Assembly (NCBI GenBank): GCA_016744395.1
Contig: JADGEK010000020.1
Span: 1 to 51,332 of the forward strand
Source: Gammaproteobacteria bacterium
GTDB taxonomy: Bacteria; Pseudomonadota; Gammaproteobacteria; GRL18
Direction of reading: 5' to 3'
Length of the DNA: 51,332 nt
Part shown: positions 15,820 to 25,777 of the stretch, piece after piece
Position numbering within the stretch: the stretch's first letter is position 1
Layout: every line of letters starts with the position of its first letter
The notes under the pieces: generated by a model
What the model was told of the DNA's origin: nothing
Database searches by the model: none
What the model saw: the letters and a program-made list of their open reading frames with translations, nothing else
Translations under genes and position numbers: made by a program

Positions 15820-17058
15820 ATGCCCAGCACGCCTTCAAACACCATAAAATCAAATCAGACACAGGAGTTATTTCCTGAGCCGACTCCTGAAATTAAAGCT
15901 CATAGCGATCGTTTAAAGCATTTAATTCAGGATAAAATCAGGGCCAATGGTCACAAAATTACTTTTGCAGACTATATGAATCTGGCGCTTTATGCACCAG
16001 GCCTTGGCTACTATAGTGCAGGCTTAAAAAAGTTTGGTAAACAAGGTGACTTTATCACTGCACCTGAGGTTTCTCCACTTTTTTCCCAATGCCTGGCCAT
16101 CCAGTGTCAGCATATTCTGGAGCAAACCGAACAGGATGTACTTCTGGAAGTCGGTGCAGGTTCAGGTATTATGGCGGTAGAGCTCATTCTTGAGCTGGAA
16201 AGACAATCCAGCCTGCCGAAGCACTATCTCATTCTAGAGCTCAGCGCCGATCTTCGTGAGCGCCAACAGCAAATCATCAAAAGCCGTTTGCCACACTTGT
16301 TTGAGCGCTTTCAGTGGTTGGACCGCCTGCCAGAAAAGCCATTTAAAGGCATTGTTATTGCCAATGAACTGCTGGATGCCATGCCAGTACATCTGATTAA
16401 ACTCGAAAAAAATTCAATTTCTGAGCGCTATGTCTCGCTTAATGAGAATGAAGAGTTCATCTGGCAAGATAGTAAACCAGAAAATCCTCATCTGCAAAAA
16501 GCTGCTGAAGAAATTCAAGCATTACAGCAATCTTTAGCCCATCTGAATGATAAGCCTGGCCACTCTTATATTACAGAAGTGAATTTACAGGCTGTGGATT
16601 GGCTCAAAAGTATTGCCGACATTTTAGAGTCAGGTGCCATTTTACTCGTCGATTATGGTTATACTGCCCAGGAGTATTATCACCCGCAACGCTCAATGGG
16701 TACCTTGATGTGTCATTATCAGCATCATAGGCATGATGATCCTTTTTATCTTCCAGGCTTACAGGATATTACGGCTCATATTGATTTCAGCCGCATTGCC
16801 CGTGCTGCAAGTGACACAGGCTTGAATGTCTATGGCTTTACCACTCAGGCACACTTTCTTATGGCAGGCGGCCTTATGGAATTAACCCAAGACTTAAATC
16901 CCGATGATGTGATGCATTTCACTGAGGTTGCAAGGCAAATCAAAATGCTGACTTTGCCCGAAGAAATGGGCGAGTTGTTTAAAGTCATTTTACTTGCCAA
17001 AGACAAAGCGCTATCATTACCCGCATTTCAATTTCAAAATTTTAAAAACCGCTTGTAA
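15820..17058 (+). CDS. Class I SAM-dependent methyltransferase, MidA/NDUFAF7 family
   Basis: The 412-residue protein belongs to the family of mitochondrial NDUFAF7/MidA, arginine methyltransferases that help assemble respiratory complex I. Signs are ITFADYMNLALYAPGLGYYS, GDFITAPEVSPLF, the SAM-binding LLEVGAGSGIMAVEL, IVIANELLDAMPV and ILLVDYGY with a later GTLMCHYQHHRHDDPF. These motifs define the old DUF185. The bacterial substrate is unknown. ATG 15820 opens the frame; the first 25 residues are poorly conserved, so a later start is possible. Gene order folK-pteridine reductase-this gene-uppP is a housekeeping backbone. Its own 83-bp gap to uppP shows nothing notable. Confidence 0.9.
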   Translation: MPSTPSNTIKSNQTQELFPEPTPEIKAHSDRLKHLIQDKIRANGHKITFADYMNLALYAPGLGYYSAGLKKFGKQGDFITAPEVSPLFSQCLAIQCQHILEQTEQDVLLEVGAGSGIMAVELILELERQSSLPKHYLILELSADLRERQQQIIKSRLPHLFERFQWLDRLPEKPFKGIVIANELLDAMPVHLIKLEKNSISERYVSLNENEEFIWQDSKPENPHLQKAAEEIQALQQSLAHLNDKPGHSYITEVNLQAVDWLKSIADILESGAILLVDYGYTAQEYYHPQRSMGTLMCHYQHHRHDDPFYLPGLQDITAHIDFSRIARAASDTGLNVYGFTTQAHFLMAGGLMELTQDLNPDDVMHFTEVARQIKMLTLPEEMGELFKVILLAKDKALSLPAFQFQNFKNRL

Positions 17059-17140
17059 ACGGATTTATGTTCTACACTCATTTGACCTGGACCTATAAAC
17101 ACAGCATAAAAGGTTTAGACCTTATGCACTTAGGAGAAGT

Positions 17141-17956
17141 ATGGATTTAATTCAAATTATTGTATTGGCACTGGTTCAAGGACTGAGTGAGTTTCTGCCA
17201 ATATCCAGTTCTGCCCATTTAATTTTGGTACCTCAGCTTTTCGGCTGGCAAGATCAAGGATTAGCTTTTGATGTGGCTACCCATTTTGGCACTTTAACCG
17301 CAGTACTTTGGTACTTTCGTAAAGACATTCAACCTCTTTTTAGGGACTGGATAAAATCCATCTCAATGAGACAAACAACAGGCGATAGTTTACTCGCCTG
17401 GGGCATCATTATCGGCACACTTCCTGCTGGCATTATTGGGCTGTTGATCAATGGTTATTCTGAACAGTTACGCAATCCTCTTATCATCGCCTGTACCACA
17501 ATTGTTTTTGGCTTGCTACTCTGGTATGCCGATGCCAATGCCCAAAAACAACGGGCCCATAAAGTGAAACCTCGAACTGAGCACCAACTGAATTTGAAAA
17601 TTATTTTATTTATTGGTTTTGCTCAGGCTCTGGCACTTATTCCCGGCACATCACGTTCTGGTATTACTATTACGGCAGCCTTATTAATGGGAATGAGTCG
17701 CACAGCTTCTGCTCGATTTTCTTTTTTACTCTCGATTCCTCTCATCATGGCTGCAAGTGCTTTAAAAACCATTGAACTGACTCAATCAACAACTCATATC
17801 TCCTGGATTGATATTTTGATTGGTGTGGGCTTATCTGCGGTCAGTGCCTATTTATGCATTCATTACTTCATAAAGCTATTAGACAGTGTTGGTATGATGC
17901 CTTTCATTATTTACCGATTATTTCTTGGTGTCTTCTTGTTCTGGATATTTTTTTAA
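17141..17956 (+). CDS. uppP: Undecaprenyl-diphosphatase UppP (BacA)
   Basis: Integral membrane phosphatase that recycles undecaprenyl pyrophosphate to the monophosphate carrier for peptidoglycan; its abundance gives bacitracin resistance. The 271 residues have the usual length and both active-site signatures: GLSEFLPISSSAHL (residues 14-27, with E17) and PGTSRSGITI (168-177, with R172). About eight membrane helices are visible. TTAGGAG precedes ATG 17141. A VanZ-family gene follows after 26 bp and is probably co-transcribed. Confidence 0.98.
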   Translation: MDLIQIIVLALVQGLSEFLPISSSAHLILVPQLFGWQDQGLAFDVATHFGTLTAVLWYFRKDIQPLFRDWIKSISMRQTTGDSLLAWGIIIGTLPAGIIGLLINGYSEQLRNPLIIACTTIVFGLLLWYADANAQKQRAHKVKPRTEHQLNLKIILFIGFAQALALIPGTSRSGITITAALLMGMSRTASARFSFLLSIPLIMAASALKTIELTQSTTHISWIDILIGVGLSAVSAYLCIHYFIKLLDSVGMMPFIIYRLFLGVFLFWIFF

Positions 17957-17982
17957 AGTTCTAAAAAAAGAGTTCCGAAAAA

Positions 17983-18387
17983 ATGCATTATCGACACTTA
18001 TGGCTTACTCTTGGTATTTTTTACATCGGATTTATTCTGGCAGGTTCTATGCTAAGAATACCTGAAATAAGCATCATGGAGTTTGAGTCCAGAGACAAAG
18101 TCATTCATTTTGCATTGTATTTTATATTGGTCGCCTGGTTTGTCCAATTGTACAAAACAAGTCATGCCCGAATTATCATCCTGATAAGCGCCATTTTATT
18201 GGGAATGATAATCGAACAACTTCAGGGCATGACTGCTTATCGAAGTTTTGATTATTTGGATGGGCTCGCCAATAGCATAGGGGCAGTCTGTGCTTTTTTA
18301 TTGGCAAAGACCTCTTTTGACTCCATTCTATTTAGAATCGATGCGCGACTTTATCATTTTAACACTGCCAGGCTACAAATAAAATAA
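17983..18387 (+). CDS. VanZ family membrane protein
   Basis: Small membrane protein of 134 residues with four predicted helices. The VanZ-like pattern is DKVIHFALYFILVAWF followed by IIILISAILLGMIIEQLQG and the signature RSFDYLDGLANSIGA. VanZ gives low-level teicoplanin resistance in enterococci, but proteobacterial relatives have no proven role. It follows uppP by 26 bp on the same strand, so a cell-envelope function is plausible. It is convergent with the GGDEF/EAL gene 17 bp away; no terminator hairpin is visible between them. Confidence 0.85.
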   Translation: MHYRHLWLTLGIFYIGFILAGSMLRIPEISIMEFESRDKVIHFALYFILVAWFVQLYKTSHARIIILISAILLGMIIEQLQGMTAYRSFDYLDGLANSIGAVCAFLLAKTSFDSILFRIDARLYHFNTARLQIK

Positions 18388-18404
18388 CAGTACCACCTAT
18401 AGCA

Positions 18405-21050
18405 TTAGAGTGCCTGTTTTAGCATTTCAGAGATCTTATCTTTTGGTATTGGTTTACTAAAAAAATACCCTTGTGCCATATCACATTTCTGTTGCACTAA
18501 ATGATCAAGTTGTGTCTGCGTTTCAACGCCCTCTCCAATCACACTCAGGCCCATACTATGGGCCATTGCAATAACGGTATTAACAAGTTCACGCGCTTGT
18601 GGATCATGCTCTATGTCAAAGACAAAACTTTGGTCAATTTTTAATGCATCAAATGGATAATTCCGTAAATAACTCAGAGAAGAATAGCCTGTGCCAAAAT
18701 CATCCATCACAATTCTTATGCCCAGATCTTTCATAGCTGCCAGGTTATCATTAATATTGGAGAGCCCCCCCATGAAAACCCCTTCAGTAATTTCCAGTTC
18801 AAGATTATTATGAGGTACGCCTGACATTTCTAATGAAGTTTTGATCTGCTGTAAAAGATAAGGGCAACGAAATTGACGTGGAGATATGTTAATTGCCATC
18901 TTAAGTAACGGATCATACTCTCGGTGAAGATCAGCTAAAACCGTCAAAGCCTCATTTAACACATAGGCTCCAATGGGCACAATTAATCCAGTTCGCTCAG
19001 CAATGGGAATAAATTCTTCGGGTGAAATAATGCCTAACTCAGAATTTTTCCAACGCAGCAGGGCTTCAAAACCTAACACCGTTTGACTCGGTAATTCCAC
19101 TAGAGCTTGAAAGTTTAAATAGAATTCATTATGTTTCAACGCATTGTGCATATGCTGCTCTAGTAACAATTGTCGGGAGACCTTTTCCTTCATTGTAGTA
19201 GTGAAATAGTTATGTGCATTCCCCCCCTCTGCTTTAGCTGAATACATTGCCGTATCTGCACTACGCAATAACTCCGCAGGAGTCGCACCATCATCTGGAT
19301 AAAGAGCAATACCAATACTGGCATTAAGGACAAGTTCTCTATTATCCAGAATAAAGGGTTGTCTGATTTTATTTAACAGGGTTTCCACTATAGATTCAGC
19401 ATCATCACCATTCTTTATCCCCCCTAAAATAACAATAAACTCATCCCCTCCCAATCGGCCAATTGTATCAACATCTCGTAATGTTTCTCGTAACCGACTC
19501 GCAACTTGAACAAGCATCTGGTCCCCCACTTCATGCCCCAGTGAGTCATTGATCTTCTTAAAATCATCCAGATCAATGAATAGAACCGCAAGAGGATCCT
19601 CTGAGCGTCGTGCATCCAGAAGTAACTGATTGAGCCGATCCAGTGAGAGAAAACGATTGGGTAATTCCGTTAGGCTATCAAAATGGGCCTGGTGGAGAAT
19701 CAAGTCTTCCTGTTGTTTTCGAAGGCTAATATCAACAGCCACCACGCGCATACCAGCAGGTATGCCATTACATAAAACGGGTGTTGAATACACCAGCACA
19801 GGAAAATTATCCCCATTTTTACGAATGGCCTGGTATTCAGTTCCTGAAATACGTGACATGCCATCCTGCATTACCTGCTTTGCATTTCTACTCACTCGTT
19901 GGGAGTCTTCAGAGGTAATTAAATCAGTAATGCTGACCCCCAATTCAAGGTCTTTAATGGTATATCCAAATGACTGAAAGGCATGTTGATTAGCATACTT
20001 AATCTCACCAGTCTGATCCGTTTCACAAACTGACTGCGGCAACATATCAGCCAATTCACGAAAACGTTGTTCACTATCACTCAATGCCTTAAACGTTCGA
20101 GTTGCCCGGAATGACTCACTGCAATAAGAAGCCAGGATCATTCCAATTTCTTTATCCTGCTCAACAAAAGGAGGGTGGCTTTTATTATGCAAAGCTAACA
20201 CAGCAACAAGATTCCCGTCCTCATCCAGAATGGGAAATACCAATGCTGAATCATCTGTATAACCATCCCAGCCACTTCCTTTAAACTCATCCCGATCACT
20301 GAGATCATTTAATAGGGTGGGCACACAATCTTCGACAACACGATGTAGAATAGACTGCTCACTCAAAGGCAAAGGCAATTCTGGAGGAGCATGGCCAGAA
20401 TCAATGGCTTGTACAAGACGAAGTTTGGACTCTTCTACCACATACAAACTCCCCCCTGTTGCATTCATATGCTGGGCAAACTCTTGTAACAAATGTGAGC
20501 CAAACTCATCCATATCAAGCCATGATGAGAGCTTACTTGTGCTCTCAACAATTCTTCTCAGTCTCTGGTTTAGGTGAAGTAAGCGTGTATTGGCCTCTTC
20601 CAGCTCAATGGTACGCTGCTTAACAAGGTGCTCAAGGTTTTCTTGATACTCCAGATTGTCATGGCGCAGTTGCGCCCGTTCTAATGACTTACGAATAGTA
20701 TGGCCAAGTACAGAGAGATCTTCGACTGGTTTTAACAGATAATCCCATGCCCCTAAACGAAGCGCTTCAACAACATCAGTTATGTGCCCTGTTCCTGAAA
20801 CAATAATGAGTGGAATATCTGAGTTCAGGAGCCTTATTTCACGCAGTAGATCCAGGCCACCTAATTTTGGCATTCTCAAATCCAGTAAAATCAGATCAGG
20901 ATGACAAGTCTTAAAAATTTCCAGTCCAGCCAAACCATCATTAGCAGTCAATACCTGATAATCTCGATCTTCAAGATAATCGGCAAAACTGCTTCGAATG
21001 CCAGGATCATCATCTGTGACAAGAATTTTAATCTGAGTATCATGCATCAT
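18405..21050 (-). CDS. Response regulator with GAF, PAS, GGDEF and EAL domains
   Basis: Cytoplasmic 881-residue cyclic-di-GMP regulator. Order: receiver domain at 8-125 with phospho-acceptor D57 and KP at 107-108; a coiled linker at 125-180; GAF-like domain at 180-315; PAS at 325-445; diguanylate cyclase at about 450-615 with GGDEF at 534-538 and an inhibitory RxxD site at 525-528; EAL phosphodiesterase domain from about 630, with FEALLRW (662-664), NISPRQF, LEITEGVF and DDFGTGYSSLSYL. Both active-site motifs look intact, so it may switch between making and degrading c-di-GMP. It is the last gene of the solute-binding protein/kinase/receiver operon, whose kinase probably phosphorylates it. 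Confidence 0.93.
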   Translation of the reverse strand: MMHDTQIKILVTDDDPGIRSSFADYLEDRDYQVLTANDGLAGLEIFKTCHPDLILLDLRMPKLGGLDLLREIRLLNSDIPLIIVSGTGHITDVVEALRLGAWDYLLKPVEDLSVLGHTIRKSLERAQLRHDNLEYQENLEHLVKQRTIELEEANTRLLHLNQRLRRIVESTSKLSSWLDMDEFGSHLLQEFAQHMNATGGSLYVVEESKLRLVQAIDSGHAPPELPLPLSEQSILHRVVEDCVPTLLNDLSDRDEFKGSGWDGYTDDSALVFPILDEDGNLVAVLALHNKSHPPFVEQDKEIGMILASYCSESFRATRTFKALSDSEQRFRELADMLPQSVCETDQTGEIKYANQHAFQSFGYTIKDLELGVSITDLITSEDSQRVSRNAKQVMQDGMSRISGTEYQAIRKNGDNFPVLVYSTPVLCNGIPAGMRVVAVDISLRKQQEDLILHQAHFDSLTELPNRFLSLDRLNQLLLDARRSEDPLAVLFIDLDDFKKINDSLGHEVGDQMLVQVASRLRETLRDVDTIGRLGGDEFIVILGGIKNGDDAESIVETLLNKIRQPFILDNRELVLNASIGIALYPDDGATPAELLRSADTAMYSAKAEGGNAHNYFTTTMKEKVSRQLLLEQHMHNALKHNEFYLNFQALVELPSQTVLGFEALLRWKNSELGIISPEEFIPIAERTGLIVPIGAYVLNEALTVLADLHREYDPLLKMAINISPRQFRCPYLLQQIKTSLEMSGVPHNNLELEITEGVFMGGLSNINDNLAAMKDLGIRIVMDDFGTGYSSLSYLRNYPFDALKIDQSFVFDIEHDPQARELVNTVIAMAHSMGLSVIGEGVETQTQLDHLVQQKCDMAQGYFFSKPIPKDKISEMLKQAL

Positions 21051-21065
21051 TGTTACCTCAAGTCT

Positions 21066-21446
21066 TCACTTCAAAAACATCTGGAGTATTTCTTTATAAA
21101 CCAGGCTGAGATTTTTAACGGGTTTTTGAAACACTGTTGAGGAAACCCGATTCAACTTAAGGAGATCATCAGGTAACCTGTATTCTGGTGAACCAGTACA
21201 AATTAGAAAAACACAATCAAGCTTCTGTGGATAAGCATTTTGAATAAAATCAACACCGCTCATCCCCTTCATACGGACATCTACTATGGCTGCATTGGGA
21301 GATTCTGTCATCAGTATTTCCAGTGCTTCCTCACCACTTTCAGCACTCAGGACGGTAAAATCCTGATCTTCGAAATAGTCACCAAAGCTTTGCCTGATCG
21401 CTGCATCATCATCAATAATCAGTACACTGAAAGCAGGATTATTCAT
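21066..21446 (-). CDS. Single-domain response regulator (receiver only)
   Basis: A 126-residue stand-alone receiver with the acidic pocket DDD (12-14), phospho-acceptor D56 in VDVRMKGMSG, CTG at 83-85 and lysine K108 in FQKPV. It has no output domain, so it probably relays phosphate or acts by protein contact, as CheY or Spo0F do. Its N-terminal half is similar to the receiver of the next gene (both have SF-DY-ED-D patterns), suggesting duplication. The start codon overlaps the end of the kinase gene by 8 bp and the GGDEF/EAL gene starts 15 bp downstream, so the three are translated from one message. Confidence 0.92.
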   Translation of the reverse strand: MNNPAFSVLIIDDDAAIRQSFGDYFEDQDFTVLSAESGEEALEILMTESPNAAIVDVRMKGMSGVDFIQNAYPQKLDCVFLICTGSPEYRLPDDLLKLNRVSSTVFQKPVKNLSLVYKEILQMFLK

Positions 21447-24162
21447 GTTGACCTTTCTCTGCAGCAGGAAGGCGAAGAATGAAGTTTGTTCCCACTCCCA
21501 GTTGTGATTTCACATTTAATGAACCACTAAGATTTTCAGTAATAATAAAATAGGCAACACTTAAACCCAGGCCAGTACCCAATCCCACAGGTTTGGTAGA
21601 AAAAAATGGCTCAAATACACGTTTGCGAATTTCCTCTTCCATACCAGGTCCATTATCTGAAATTTCAATGCGTACCATTTTTGCTTCCAATTCATTTCTC
21701 AAGGTCAATGTAAAACAAGGTTGCTTTTCTTCAGCTCCCACTTTCCTATTATCATTCATCTCCTGAATTGCCTGAGCACCATTCTTGAATATGTTGAGCA
21801 ATACCTGCTGAACTTTCTGTGGTTCACAGGTCACTAATAACAAATCATCCTGGTAGTCACGAACAATTTTAATCTGTTTAAAATCATAGCGTTTTTTGAG
21901 GTCATAATCAGTCCCTGACAAGAGCAGAGTCTGTTCTATCAATTCAGCAATATCACAATCTGAAAAGACAGATTCCCCGCTGCGTGCAAACCCCAACATA
22001 CTTTCAACAATGGTCGCCGCTCGACTGCAGGAATCCCGGATAGTGTTAAGCATACGAGGAATACCTCGCCCCTCCATATAGGCGTGAATGGCTTCCATAT
22101 CAATGCCTACTTTTTCAGCGGCTCGTTTATTCGCGGCTAATTCTCCTGTGAGCCTTTCAGACATGACTTCTGATGTCTGCATAATGCCACCCAGAGGATT
22201 ATTAATCTCATGTGCCATTCCAGCAGCCAACCCCCCAACTGACAACATTTTTTCACTCTGGATCATCATTTCCTCTATGCGTATACGCTCCGTCACATCA
22301 TCAATTCGAATGACCGCGCCTTCTATTCCATTAGTAATCAGTGGAAAGATGGTGATATCCTCATAATGAATATTGCCATCCAGCATGACTTGACGTTTAT
22401 GATCACTTTGTTCCTGTCGTGTTTTAATCGCATTAAAAACCCGCTCCATCTCTGGCTTCAATCTGGGTAAAATCTGATGCAGTGGTTGTCCCATTGCAGC
22501 AGCTTCATCAATACCAGAATTTTGTTTGGCCTGATTATTCCATTGTGTGATCAAGCCATCAGAATCAATACCAATGAGCATAGAGGGCATGGAATTAATA
22601 ATATTATAGAGGTAGTTTCGAAGTCTTCGAAGCTCTTCCTCTTGATGCTTACGAGTCGTTATATCTGTAGAGATCCCGCAGATTGCATATATCTCTCCAG
22701 AACTTTTTTTCAAAGGAAACTTAACTGAAATATAAGTGTGTTGGCCATCAGCTTGAGGAACAACCTCTTCAAACTCTAAAATGGAATTGTCTTCAATCAC
22801 CTTGAGATCATTAGCCTGAAAAGTTTCAGCCACTTTTTGTGGAAAGAACATATCATCCGTTTTTCCACAAATATAGGAATTAGAAATATTAAAAATGTCT
22901 TCAAACATCTGATTAATAAAGATGTATCGACTCTTTAAATCTTTAATATAAATGACCGATGATGTGTTGTTCAATAAATCCATTTGCTGCTGCTCGCTGC
23001 GTTTAAGCTGCTCAATCAGGTCTCTTAACCTTGAGGTCATTTCATTAAATGTATCGGCCAAATGCATTATCTCAGTGCCGCCCCGTACTGAGGCTACTGT
23101 ATCAATTTCCCCAGCCGTAATTTTGGCAGCCGTTTTGGCCAATTCATCCAGGGGTTCAGTAATATTTCGCGTCAGGAAGATACCCAGTGAAACCGCAGTT
23201 AACAACGCAACAACAGTAACCGCCAGACTCATTTTTAATGCGGTATAAGTGGAAGATAAAGCTTCCACTTCTTCTTGTTCAGCAATAAGAACCACATTTA
23301 ACGCTGATAACCAATGCTGACTACTGATAACATCAGAACTGCGATAGCTCTTATTTCGCACCCGAACACTATGTTCACTGTTTTGTATTATGGGGATTGT
23401 GCTCGTATCAATAACTTTATTTTCTTTGGACACTCTAAACCGAGTTGGAGTCAATAGAAGACCTTTTGAGTCAAGCAAATAGGTTTCTCCTGTTTTTCCC
23501 AGTCCTTTCCTGGAGCCCATTATTTGATTGAGTTGTAATACATTCGAACGTCCAGCCAGTATCCCTAGAATCTCTTTAGACTTTCCAACCACCGGGATAG
23601 CAGTCACAATAGAAACCCCGTCCGATTCAGGGAACTGAAAAAGAAATTGAGCCACAAACTCTTTACCCCCTTTGTGAAAAAAAACACTGTCAGAAAATTG
23701 CTCTTGTTCACGAACCTCAGAGGTAGACAAAACAACATCCCCTTTGCGATTTATAAGAAATAACTCATCAAAGCGCTGTGTTCGTGACAGGGTTTCATTC
23801 AAGGCTACTTTCACACGATTGTAGGAAATTTGTGTGAAAAGCCGCAACGATTCTTCTGGCTTGGTAAGGACCGACATATGCCAACGAAGATCTTTTGGCT
23901 CCAGGGTATTAACCAGATCTTCTTCAAGATGATCAATCCACCTGGCAACACCTTCCTCTTTTAACCTAGCCACAGTCTCCAGTTGCTCAAAGGCGCGTTC
24001 CAAACCATTGTTAAAACTAATCCTGACATTTATTGCAACAACCGAAAATGCCGTCAACATAACCAACAGAACAATAATAAAAATCAGCCGTGTACGTATA
24101 CTTGTCTTATTGATCAGTTGCTGTAAAAACCCATTCCATTTACCTTGTTGTGAAAGATTCAT
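21439..24162 (-). CDS. Membrane sensor histidine kinase with periplasmic sensor, HAMP and two PAS domains
   Basis: A 907-residue kinase. Membrane helices lie at about 24-46 and 310-331 and flank a roughly 260-residue periplasmic domain of cache type. HAMP (332-385) and two PAS domains (390-505 and 515-630) follow. The dimerisation/phosphotransfer domain has H651 in GMAHEINNPLGG. The ATPase domain has N-, G1- and G2-boxes (LLNIFKNGAQA, DNGPGM, GLGTGLGLS). Its ATG directly abuts the stop codon of the solute-binding protein gene (TAA then ATG), and the receiver gene overlaps its end. The likely signal is the ligand-loaded periplasmic binding protein; this is inferred from gene order. Confidence 0.93.
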   Translation of the reverse strand: MNLSQQGKWNGFLQQLINKTSIRTRLIFIIVLLVMLTAFSVVAINVRISFNNGLERAFEQLETVARLKEEGVARWIDHLEEDLVNTLEPKDLRWHMSVLTKPEESLRLFTQISYNRVKVALNETLSRTQRFDELFLINRKGDVVLSTSEVREQEQFSDSVFFHKGGKEFVAQFLFQFPESDGVSIVTAIPVVGKSKEILGILAGRSNVLQLNQIMGSRKGLGKTGETYLLDSKGLLLTPTRFRVSKENKVIDTSTIPIIQNSEHSVRVRNKSYRSSDVISSQHWLSALNVVLIAEQEEVEALSSTYTALKMSLAVTVVALLTAVSLGIFLTRNITEPLDELAKTAAKITAGEIDTVASVRGGTEIMHLADTFNEMTSRLRDLIEQLKRSEQQQMDLLNNTSSVIYIKDLKSRYIFINQMFEDIFNISNSYICGKTDDMFFPQKVAETFQANDLKVIEDNSILEFEEVVPQADGQHTYISVKFPLKKSSGEIYAICGISTDITTRKHQEEELRRLRNYLYNIINSMPSMLIGIDSDGLITQWNNQAKQNSGIDEAAAMGQPLHQILPRLKPEMERVFNAIKTRQEQSDHKRQVMLDGNIHYEDITIFPLITNGIEGAVIRIDDVTERIRIEEMMIQSEKMLSVGGLAAGMAHEINNPLGGIMQTSEVMSERLTGELAANKRAAEKVGIDMEAIHAYMEGRGIPRMLNTIRDSCSRAATIVESMLGFARSGESVFSDCDIAELIEQTLLLSGTDYDLKKRYDFKQIKIVRDYQDDLLLVTCEPQKVQQVLLNIFKNGAQAIQEMNDNRKVGAEEKQPCFTLTLRNELEAKMVRIEISDNGPGMEEEIRKRVFEPFFSTKPVGLGTGLGLSVAYFIITENLSGSLNVKSQLGVGTNFILRLPAAEKGQHE

Positions 24163-25620
24163 TTACTGGTGAACCTCTAACATGAGATCAACAGCTACAG
24201 CAGCTAAATCCAGAGCTTCAGATGGCGAAAGTTCACCTCGAATCGCCTGATAAATAAAGGGGGAAATGACTTCGCGTATGGCTGCATGTTCAGCAAAAGG
24301 GGGCGCTCCTGCAAAAAGGTGTTCATACTCACGTACCACACGAAAATAATGACCAAGTTGTGGATCTTTAGCACGTATTTTGGGGTCAACAAATGTTGCA
24401 CTATGTACTACACGACCAGTAGCCAGAGCCCATTCTGTCTGAATTGATGGTCGGCCAATATACTGTAACCACAACAGAGCCGCTTTTTTGTTTTGCGATG
24501 AGTAAGGTATACCAAAGGCACCACCATCATAATAACCAATATACCCCTTGCCTTTTTTCGCCTCCTCAAGAACCCCTGGAGCCAGAGGTGGTAGAGCAAC
24601 ACCAACGTTACCTGTAATGACTGAATGGGCTGATTCTGTGGCTGTCGGTACAATATTTTCACCATAAAGCCAACCGTGAGCAACACGACCCGACGAGAAT
24701 GAAAGTGCACTTTCATGCCAGGTACTGCCATAACTTTCAGGTGGTGCAATCGGCAGTAAATCCAACCAAAACTGGAATCCTTTTTTAGCCTTGGGACTAT
24801 TTAATGTGCCACCTTTTTTCATTGTTGCACCCGTCATATCCTGGTTAATACCCCAATTGTAAACGCCAAAACTCGGCAGAATGGTTTCAAACAACTCGTA
24901 GAATGAGGCTGGGTGTACTGGGGTAGCCTGAATCGTGGTTCCCCATAAAGCCAGTCCTTTTTTCTTTCCCCAATCAGTAAAAAATACCGAGATATCATTA
25001 AACTCTTGAATAGACCGAGCAGGTTTTAGAGGATAACCATATTTTTCTTGAAAAGCGTATGAAATAGCAGGATCTTCAAACAAATCCTTTCTGTAGGCAT
25101 AAAGTTTGAGGAAAGATTCAAAGGGGATACCAAAAATATCATCTGTATCCAAACCACGAAAAAAGTGCAGATAGGATGTAAAATCTTTAAAACTGAATTG
25201 AGGTGAGGCAAGTTCAGGGTGTTGTTTAAGTAACTGAGACAGGTTAACTAAAAAATCCTGTGCAAGATAAGCGTATATAATGTCTTGTTCAATAAAGATA
25301 AAATCATAAGTACCATTTTTCTGTGACAAATCACGAATGCTCTTATCATACATTTCTTCCCATGATGTCAACTCCAGCTCAATCTGAATACCCGTTTCCT
25401 TCTCAAAGGCTGGAACAAGGACATTCTTAACGTAATGTGATGCAGATGTGTCTTCAGTCACCCCTCGTAAGGTCGTACCAGCGTAGTCCTGTGCAGTTAC
25501 TGCAAACCAGCGGTCAATGGGTTGCTTGTCAGCATATCCCTGTCGAATACCAATGCAAATCATAAGGATAAAGAAATACCTTATGCATCGGATTAAAAAT
25601 GTTGAATATAGGCCAGCCAT
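24163..25620 (-). CDS. Extracellular solute-binding protein (family 1) of a sensory operon
   Basis: A 485-residue periplasmic protein with an N-terminal signal segment (residues 1-30: FFILMICIGIRQGYA, then DKQP). The body is that of family 1 ABC substrate-binding proteins: FEKETGIQIELELTSWEEMY, DFIFIEQDIIYAYL, DIFGIPFESFLKLYAYRKDL, and the late GYYDGGAFGIPYSS and KKAALLWLQYIGRP. Ligands of the family are usually sugars or polyols. No ABC permease or ATPase gene lies nearby; instead the histidine kinase starts at the next base. The protein therefore probably works as a sensor. GAGG lies seven bases before ATG 25620, and a good promoter lies upstream. Confidence 0.88.
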   Translation of the reverse strand: MAGLYSTFLIRCIRYFFILMICIGIRQGYADKQPIDRWFAVTAQDYAGTTLRGVTEDTSASHYVKNVLVPAFEKETGIQIELELTSWEEMYDKSIRDLSQKNGTYDFIFIEQDIIYAYLAQDFLVNLSQLLKQHPELASPQFSFKDFTSYLHFFRGLDTDDIFGIPFESFLKLYAYRKDLFEDPAISYAFQEKYGYPLKPARSIQEFNDISVFFTDWGKKKGLALWGTTIQATPVHPASFYELFETILPSFGVYNWGINQDMTGATMKKGGTLNSPKAKKGFQFWLDLLPIAPPESYGSTWHESALSFSSGRVAHGWLYGENIVPTATESAHSVITGNVGVALPPLAPGVLEEAKKGKGYIGYYDGGAFGIPYSSQNKKAALLWLQYIGRPSIQTEWALATGRVVHSATFVDPKIRAKDPQLGHYFRVVREYEHLFAGAPPFAEHAAIREVISPFIYQAIRGELSPSEALDLAAVAVDLMLEVHQ

Positions 25621-25645
25621 ATCAAAACCTCAGAGAGTAGTTTAA

Positions 25646-25674
25646 ATAATAGGTAATTCTATGGCATTTTTCAA
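25646..25674 (-). promoter_or_regulatory. Sigma-70 promoter of the sensory operon
   Basis: On the minus strand TTGAAA (25674-25669), a 17-bp spacer and TATTAT (25651-25646) form a near-consensus promoter 26 bp before the solute-binding protein ATG. The ribosome site GAGG falls within the short leader. Confidence 0.6.
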
Positions 25675-25777
25675 TCTACGAGATAATAGTTACAGTATTT
25701 AATTCTTTACTTAAAATAATTCTTTGTTGTTGAAATGAATAGATATTTACTAGAAGTGAGTTTTGGAGTGTGCTCAG

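Noticed and set aside
24163-25620. Ordinary ABC sugar importer locus
   Set aside because: No permease or ATPase genes flank the solute-binding protein, and the next gene is a histidine kinase.
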